DNA of 64,000 bases, taken from Portunus trituberculatus. Taxonomy: Eukaryota > Arthropoda > Malacostraca > Decapoda > Portunidae. Each line of letters begins with the position of its first letter. Positions within the stretch are counted from its first letter, which is position 1. The notes under the pieces are model-generated. The model worked only from the letters and a program-made list of their open reading frames with translations. It was not told the origin of the DNA and searched no databases. Made by a program: the position numbers and the translations under genes. The stretch is from assembly GCF_017591435.1 (NCBI RefSeq), contig NC_059303.1, forward strand, positions 18,360,709-18,424,708. The letters are read 5' to 3'. Below, piece by piece: positions 62,510-64,000 of the stretch.

Positions 62510-63268
62510 ATGAGTGAATGAGTCAGTGAGTGAGTGTGTGTGAGCATATCTTCCTTTCTTTCTATAACTTGACTGGTGTAACAGGCAACATTTATCATCT
62601 CTGTGAGTAATAATTCACTACCATTCTATAGTGAAGGGATGTATATGATGCAAATATGTACAAAATTTATGAATGCATGTGAATTATAGATAAGTTTTCA
62701 TGTCCCTGTTGATTGTGGGAAGTGTTGACCTGACACATATCCCCTGGAGAGGTCAGAGTCTGCATTGATAAACACTTAAACACTGAGAGCTAAACATTAC
62801 TCTCAAAGTAAAGAATTCTTTCAAACTTGTTCCTAACCTGAAAATGAGTTTGCTCCTGGACGTACTGTCAGAATGTGTCCAAGATAAGAGTACCTCAAAG
62901 GGTGTTTTGTATGAGTTAAGAGTGAGTTTTGTTTGGTCTTATAAAGTCAGAATATACATACATACATACATAGATGCACATGACAAAGATATACACAAAG
63001 AACATAATAGCTGGAAAGAACATTCATTTCACTCCCTCTGTTGGTTATAAAGATGACAAAGAAAATGAAAGATGATAAAGTATTCTCCTCACCTCACTTT
63101 CCTGTCTGTTGGCTCCTGTCAGATAAGGAAGATTCTGGCAGGCAAGCTGTTCCCAATGCGGGCGCTGGGCTATTTTGCGGTGGTGACGGGCCGTGGCAAC
63201 CAGGAAGACTCCATCCAGGACATCAAGGACTATGAGGAGTCCTTCTTCAGCTCCTCCAGGATATTCAA
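43798..63268 (+). CDS. OPA1: OPA1, mitochondrial dynamin-like GTPase (5' 13 exons, continues past window)
   Basis: OPA1 drives inner mitochondrial membrane fusion and cristae maintenance. Thirteen phase-consistent exons (1,811 nt, about 603 residues) give an Arg/Lys-rich mitochondrial presequence ([16 protein letters not shown]), a matrix segment, the membrane anchor [19 protein letters not shown], an intermembrane linker with coiled coils, and the G domain. G-domain motifs: G1 [10 protein letters not shown]2 threonine in MMTRAP, G3 DLPG, G4 [19 protein letters not shown] and [12 protein letters not shown] are nearly invariant in OPA1. Exons 5-8 (51202, 52314, 54719, 56482) are all multiples of three with phase-1 ends, so they could be skipped singly. 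This is the zone where vertebrate OPA1 is alternatively spliced and cleaved by OMA1/YME1L. The C-terminal part lies beyond 63268. Confidence 0.96.
44311..44517 (+). CDS. Unrecognised 68-residue ORF in OPA1 intron 1
   Basis: ATG at 44311, with an in-frame TAG at 44299-44301, to TAG at 44515-44517. The protein starts [20 protein letters not shown], has a CxxC pair, a Leu/Lys helix ([15 protein letters not shown]) and an acidic tail EEEDDL. An A-run begins 26 bases after the stop and an ATTAAA lies near 44611. The complex composition and biased ending look coding rather than random. It may be an intronic gene, a retrocopy or an alternative transcript; I do not recognise the family. Confidence 0.4.
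   Translation: MGTATLNCNFAPLPHHECQRCKGFEEVELSKVALPIFHNFEQEQRLLKKLLQLQEEIGQEGMEEEDDL
45117..45195 (+). CDS. OPA1: OPA1 exon 2 (presequence)
   Basis: Phase 2 in, phase 0 out. [19 protein letters not shown] is arginine-rich and hydroxylated, continuing the targeting peptide; the exon ends GEQEA before GTAAGT. Confidence 0.82.
45349..46699. mobile_element. Non-autonomous hAT-type element with perfect 8-bp target duplication
   Basis: 1,351 bp in OPA1 intron 2. It starts TAGAGATGTACCGAT and ends with the inverted ATCGGTACATCTCTA, flanked on both sides by ATTAAAAC (45341-45348 and 46700-46707). Subterminal GGTATCGGTATCG runs recur at both ends. I see no transposase. Confidence 0.9.
45771..45846. 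repeat. (AT)n microsatellite inside the hAT element
   Basis: About 38 TA units. Confidence 0.95.
46735..46900 (+). mobile_element. LINE 3'-end fragment
   Basis: The reading frame gives [11 protein letters not shown], then a conserved tail TTTGTTGCCCTTGCCCAGAT and AATAAATAAATAA. The same 3' end, less truncated, is at 63785-64000. Confidence 0.7.
46926..47129 (+). CDS. OPA1: OPA1 exon 3 (membrane anchor)
   Basis: 68 codons, phase 0. [19 protein letters not shown], then [15 protein letters not shown]: the inner-membrane helix, matching the LKLRYxxLGxAxGG anchor of OPA1 homologues. Confidence 0.95.
47234..48170. mobile_element. pogo/Tigger-like DNA transposon remnant with TA duplication
   Basis: 937 bp. 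The left end CAGGCAACCCCCGTTTAACG is the exact inverse of the right end CGTTAAACGGGGGTTGCCTG. TA flanks both ends, and the uninterrupted SINE at about 10,700 has a single TA there. Non-autonomous: only a decayed N-terminal transposase piece remains. Confidence 0.93.
47592..47843 (-). pseudogene. Decayed pogo/Tigger transposase N-terminus
   Basis: The 83-codon frame contains [20 protein letters not shown] and [13 protein letters not shown], resembling the CENP-B/pogo helix-turn-helix (K.LTLE.KLDVIKRHE.GE). It lacks the DDE domain. Confidence 0.75.
48318..48385. repeat. (GT)n microsatellite joining SINE and LINE
   Basis: About 33 GT units between the SINE 5' end and the LINE 3' end. Confidence 0.94.
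48386..49240 (-). pseudogene. LINE reverse transcriptase fragment 1
   Basis: The minus strand reads from a truncated [11 protein letters not shown] motif through [16 protein letters not shown] and [16 protein letters not shown] to the C-terminus, with frame breaks. Non-LTR retrotransposon, truncated at (GT)n on its 5' side inside the catalytic motif. Confidence 0.88.
49255..50270 (-). pseudogene. LINE reverse transcriptase fragment 2
   Basis: Related but more diverged. The minus strand reads [19 protein letters not shown], then [16 protein letters not shown], the RT motif with its DD pair. Multiple frame breaks. Confidence 0.85.
50512..50656 (+). CDS. OPA1: OPA1 exon 4 (post-anchor linker)
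   Basis: Phase 0 in, phase 1 out. [20 protein letters not shown] corresponds to TYDQWKDMIPD of vertebrate OPA1, directly after the anchor. The intron before it holds a nested SINE/Tigger pair and two LINE fragments. Confidence 0.94.
50876..51165. repeat. ~155-bp direct duplication
   Basis: Two units share CACACCTAAAGGAGGGAGAC, TGATAG and AAAGCAAACACAT before OPA1 exon 5. Confidence 0.82.
51202..51330 (+). CDS. OPA1: OPA1 exon 5 (intermembrane linker)
   Basis: 129 nt, phase 1 on both sides. [20 protein letters not shown], then [20 protein letters not shown]. Acidic helical linker; symmetric, so potentially skippable. Confidence 0.88.
52251..52291. repeat. (TCAC)n microsatellite
   Basis: About nine CACT units just upstream of the small OPA1 exon 6 acceptor. 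Confidence 0.93.
52314..52367 (+). CDS. OPA1: OPA1 exon 6 (small candidate cassette)
   Basis: 54 nt, phase 1 on both sides; [18 protein letters not shown]. Acceptor CCCCCCTCAG, donor GTGTGT. It is short, symmetric and unlike the conserved core, so possibly an alternative exon. Confidence 0.6.
52471..52880. repeat. 147-bp tandem array after OPA1 exon 6
   Basis: CTTGTGGTGGGTGTGGTGG (or close variants) starts at 52471, 52618 and 52765. Each unit has CAGCATATCAGATCCTCTCC and TGATCTTAACCCTTTTAAT. Confidence 0.9.
53584..53793. repeat. ~122-bp direct duplication
   Basis: GTTGAGGGAAGATGCAAGAC followed by TTAATAGAAGGAAC occurs twice; a weaker relative is at about 56300. Confidence 0.82.
54080..54700. 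repeat. CACCAAAC and CACAACACAAACACACAACTC minisatellites
   Basis: 54130-54470 has units of about 55 bp (AACCTCACCAAACCAAAATA). 54510-54690 has units of about 35 bp (AACTCACAGCAAAGATTCAC) up to OPA1 exon 7. Confidence 0.82.
54719..54799 (+). CDS. OPA1: OPA1 exon 7 (linker)
   Basis: 81 nt, phase 1 on both sides; [20 protein letters not shown] then EKEREKAG. Strong acceptor ctctcttccag and donor GTAAGT. Candidate cassette. Confidence 0.78.
55737..55858 (-). mobile_element. tRNA-derived SINE, internally deleted copy
   Basis: Minus-strand copy of the 10487 SINE. 3' body TCACTGTTTGATCTGCTGCA, an internal deletion, then the tRNA head (GCGCTAACCACTGAGCTACC on the plus strand). (GT)n follows at 55858-55910. 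Confidence 0.9.
55858..55910. repeat. (GT)n microsatellite
   Basis: About 26 GT units abutting the SINE head. Confidence 0.95.
56482..56607 (+). CDS. OPA1: OPA1 exon 8 (coiled coil)
   Basis: 126 nt, phase 1 on both sides; [19 protein letters not shown] then [18 protein letters not shown], a heptad-like coiled coil in the intermembrane-space linker. Donor GTTAGT. Confidence 0.9.
57140..57365. repeat. ~108-bp direct duplication
   Basis: TATTAGAGGCAGYTGTRGTW...GCCTCAGTGAAG occurs twice in OPA1 intron 8. Confidence 0.85.
57940..58330. repeat. ~110-bp diverged array
   Basis: Units share AGTATGCTGATAACCTTCTC and CTCACACACTYAGG. Confidence 0.75.
59070..59374 (+). CDS. OPA1: OPA1 exon 9 (coiled coil and G1 motif)
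   Basis: Phase 1 in, phase 0 out. [20 protein letters not shown], then [35 protein letters not shown] and VLEMVAQ. Contains the P-loop. The donor is the first unit of a (GT)n run. Confidence 0.98.
59575..59690. repeat. (TTTA)n microsatellite
   Basis: TTTATTTA repeats in OPA1 intron 9. Confidence 0.9.
59940..60268 (+). repeat. Array of acceptor-like CACTCACTCCCACAG units before OPA1 exon 10
   Basis: Six units of about 50-65 bp, each with CACTCMCTCCCACAG (or close), GCTTCATGTCACCTCTTGCA and TTACACTGTCACTGCCTCAC. The last CCCACAG is the real acceptor. Confidence 0.85.
60269..60424 (+). CDS. OPA1: OPA1 exon 10 (switch I region)
   Basis: 52 codons, phase 0. [39 protein letters not shown]; the MMTR threonine is the G2/switch I residue. 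Its acceptor is the last of six similar CACTCACTCCCACAG units. Confidence 0.98.
60555..60631. repeat. (AT)n microsatellite
   Basis: About 38 AT units in OPA1 intron 10, flanked by a GAGTGTGAATGG-GTGTGT minisatellite to 60960. Confidence 0.95.
61346..61471 (+). CDS. OPA1: OPA1 exon 11 (G3 motif)
   Basis: 42 codons, phase 0. [20 protein letters not shown], then [19 protein letters not shown] with the DLPG G3 motif. Confidence 0.97.
61740..62238 (+). repeat. Diverged array with copies of the OPA1 exon 12 acceptor
   Basis: TTCTTTTCCAG/ACAGTGACAAAAAG (about 61963) and CCCTTCCAG/ATGATGACAAAAT (about 62082) resemble TTCCTTTGCAG/ACGGTGACGACAG at 62228. AGAAATATTTACA and ACACAACAAAAA are shared between units. 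Confidence 0.65.
62239..62469 (+). CDS. OPA1: OPA1 exon 12 (G4 motif)
   Basis: 77 codons, phase 0. [29 protein letters not shown], then [20 protein letters not shown] with the TKVD G4 motif. Donor GTAAGT runs into (GT)n. Confidence 0.98.
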
Positions 63269-63770
63269 GTGAGTTGCTGGATGCCTTGCCGGATCATCTT
63301 GGTTATCTTCTCTTACTTTCATCACCACCATTTCACTCCCTATATTTTAAAGATGACAAAGGAGATAAGAGACAATAAGGAAGATGATATAAGCATTCTT
63401 CTCACCTCACTTCCCTCCCTCTATTTTAAAGATGACAAAGGAGATAAGAGATGATAAGGAAGGTGACAAAAGCATTCTCCTCACCTCACTTCCCTCCCTC
63501 TGTTTTAAAGATGACAAAGGAGATAAAAGATGATACAGAAGATGGCATAAGCATTCTCCTCATCTCACTTCCCTCCCTCTATTTTAAAGGTTGACAAAGA
63601 AATAAAAGATATGGAAGATGACACAAGCCTTCTTCTCATCTCACTTCCCTCCCTCTGTTTTAAAGATGACAAAGGAGATAAAAGATAATAAAGAAAGTGA
63701 CAAAAGGGATAAAATATGATAAGGATGGTGACACAAGCATTCTCATCATCTCGCTTTCCTCCTGATAGTT
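63035..63770. repeat. 79-bp satellite on both sides of OPA1 exon 13
   Basis: AAAGATGACAAAG starts at 63049, 63349, 63428, 63507, about 63586 and 63662. Units share GCATTCTYCTCACCTCACTT and CCCTCCCTCTRTTTTAAAG. The unit upstream of the exon runs into its CTGTCAG acceptor. Confidence 0.9.
63123..63268 (+). CDS. OPA1: OPA1 exon 13 (end of G domain visible)
   Basis: Phase 0 in, phase 2 out. [20 protein letters not shown], then [11 protein letters not shown] and [13 protein letters not shown] 79-bp tandem array lies on both sides. The next exon is outside the window. Confidence 0.96.
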
Positions 63771-63784
63771 TAAAATGCAAGAGT

Positions 63785-64000
63785 TAACCAGTACTCTCAA
63801 TCTTTCATTCTTTTCTCTGGCAAACTCTGGAACTCCCTGCCTTTGTCTATATTTCCAACTTCCTATGACTTGACTTCATTCAAGAGGAAGGTCTCAAGAC
63901 ATTTATAATTATCCCTGTCCTTTGGCTAATTCTTTTGGCTCTGTAAGGAGACTGGTGACTGAGTGGACCTTTTTTTTCTTTATATTTTTGTTGTCCTTGG
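63785..64000 (+). mobile_element. LINE 3'-end fragment
   Basis: The reading frame FSGKLWNSLPLSIFPTSYDL then SFKRKVSRHL ends TAA, the typical C-terminus of a decapod non-LTR RT. Then a TTTTTGTTGTCCTTGG tail reaches the window end. Confidence 0.8.

Overview
The window looks like nuclear DNA of a decapod crustacean, probably a crab. It has short exons in long introns, very dense CT/GT/GA/GGA microsatellites, tRNA-derived SINEs, truncated LINEs, TTAA- and TA-flanked MITEs and scattered arthropod-type CCTAA/TTAGG motifs. No prokaryotic genes, rRNA or CRISPR array are present. All gene models are hand-built from splice sites, phase continuity and protein-family resemblance; no database search was run.

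Three genes can be read. (1) 6892-34331, + strand: the 3' two thirds of a Dscam-family cell-adhesion receptor. Thirty exons give the end of Ig4, then Ig5-Ig9, four FN3 domains, Ig10, two FN3 domains, a membrane helix and a cytoplasmic tail. Each domain occurs once, so this part shows no hypervariable exon cluster. Two FN3 exons (17776-17882 and 20949-21088) are out of frame by small lesions. (2) 38586-42076, - strand: a five-exon gene for a 248-residue protein with three DPRSP-x(n)-RTP motifs, as in CDCA3/Tome-1. (3) 43798-63268, + strand: thirteen exons of OPA1, the mitochondrial inner-membrane dynamin-like GTPase, from the start codon through most of the G domain; the rest lies beyond the window. 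Genes 2 and 3 are head to head, with start codons 1.7 kb apart.

Region by region: 1-6891 is exon-free as far as I can see and is nearly all simple repeat plus one unexplained 0.3-kb block. 6892-28000 holds the extracellular Dscam exons, separated by introns of (CT)n, (GA)n, (GT)n and pyrimidine minisatellites. 28000-34331 holds the cytoplasmic-tail exons. 34332-38585 is 3'UTR and spacer with minisatellites. 42077-43797 is the probable bidirectional promoter. OPA1 introns 2 and 3 hold most of the mobile elements, including a complete hAT-type element with a perfect 8-bp target duplication and a pogo/Tigger-like element inserted precisely into a SINE.

The most unusual recurring pattern is that several tandem arrays contain degenerate copies of the edge of the neighbouring exon, including its splice site. 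It is seen at Dscam exons 28887 and 31245, at OPA1 exons 60269, 62239 and 63123, and at the last CDCA3-like exon. I did not find a new enzymatic or defence system.
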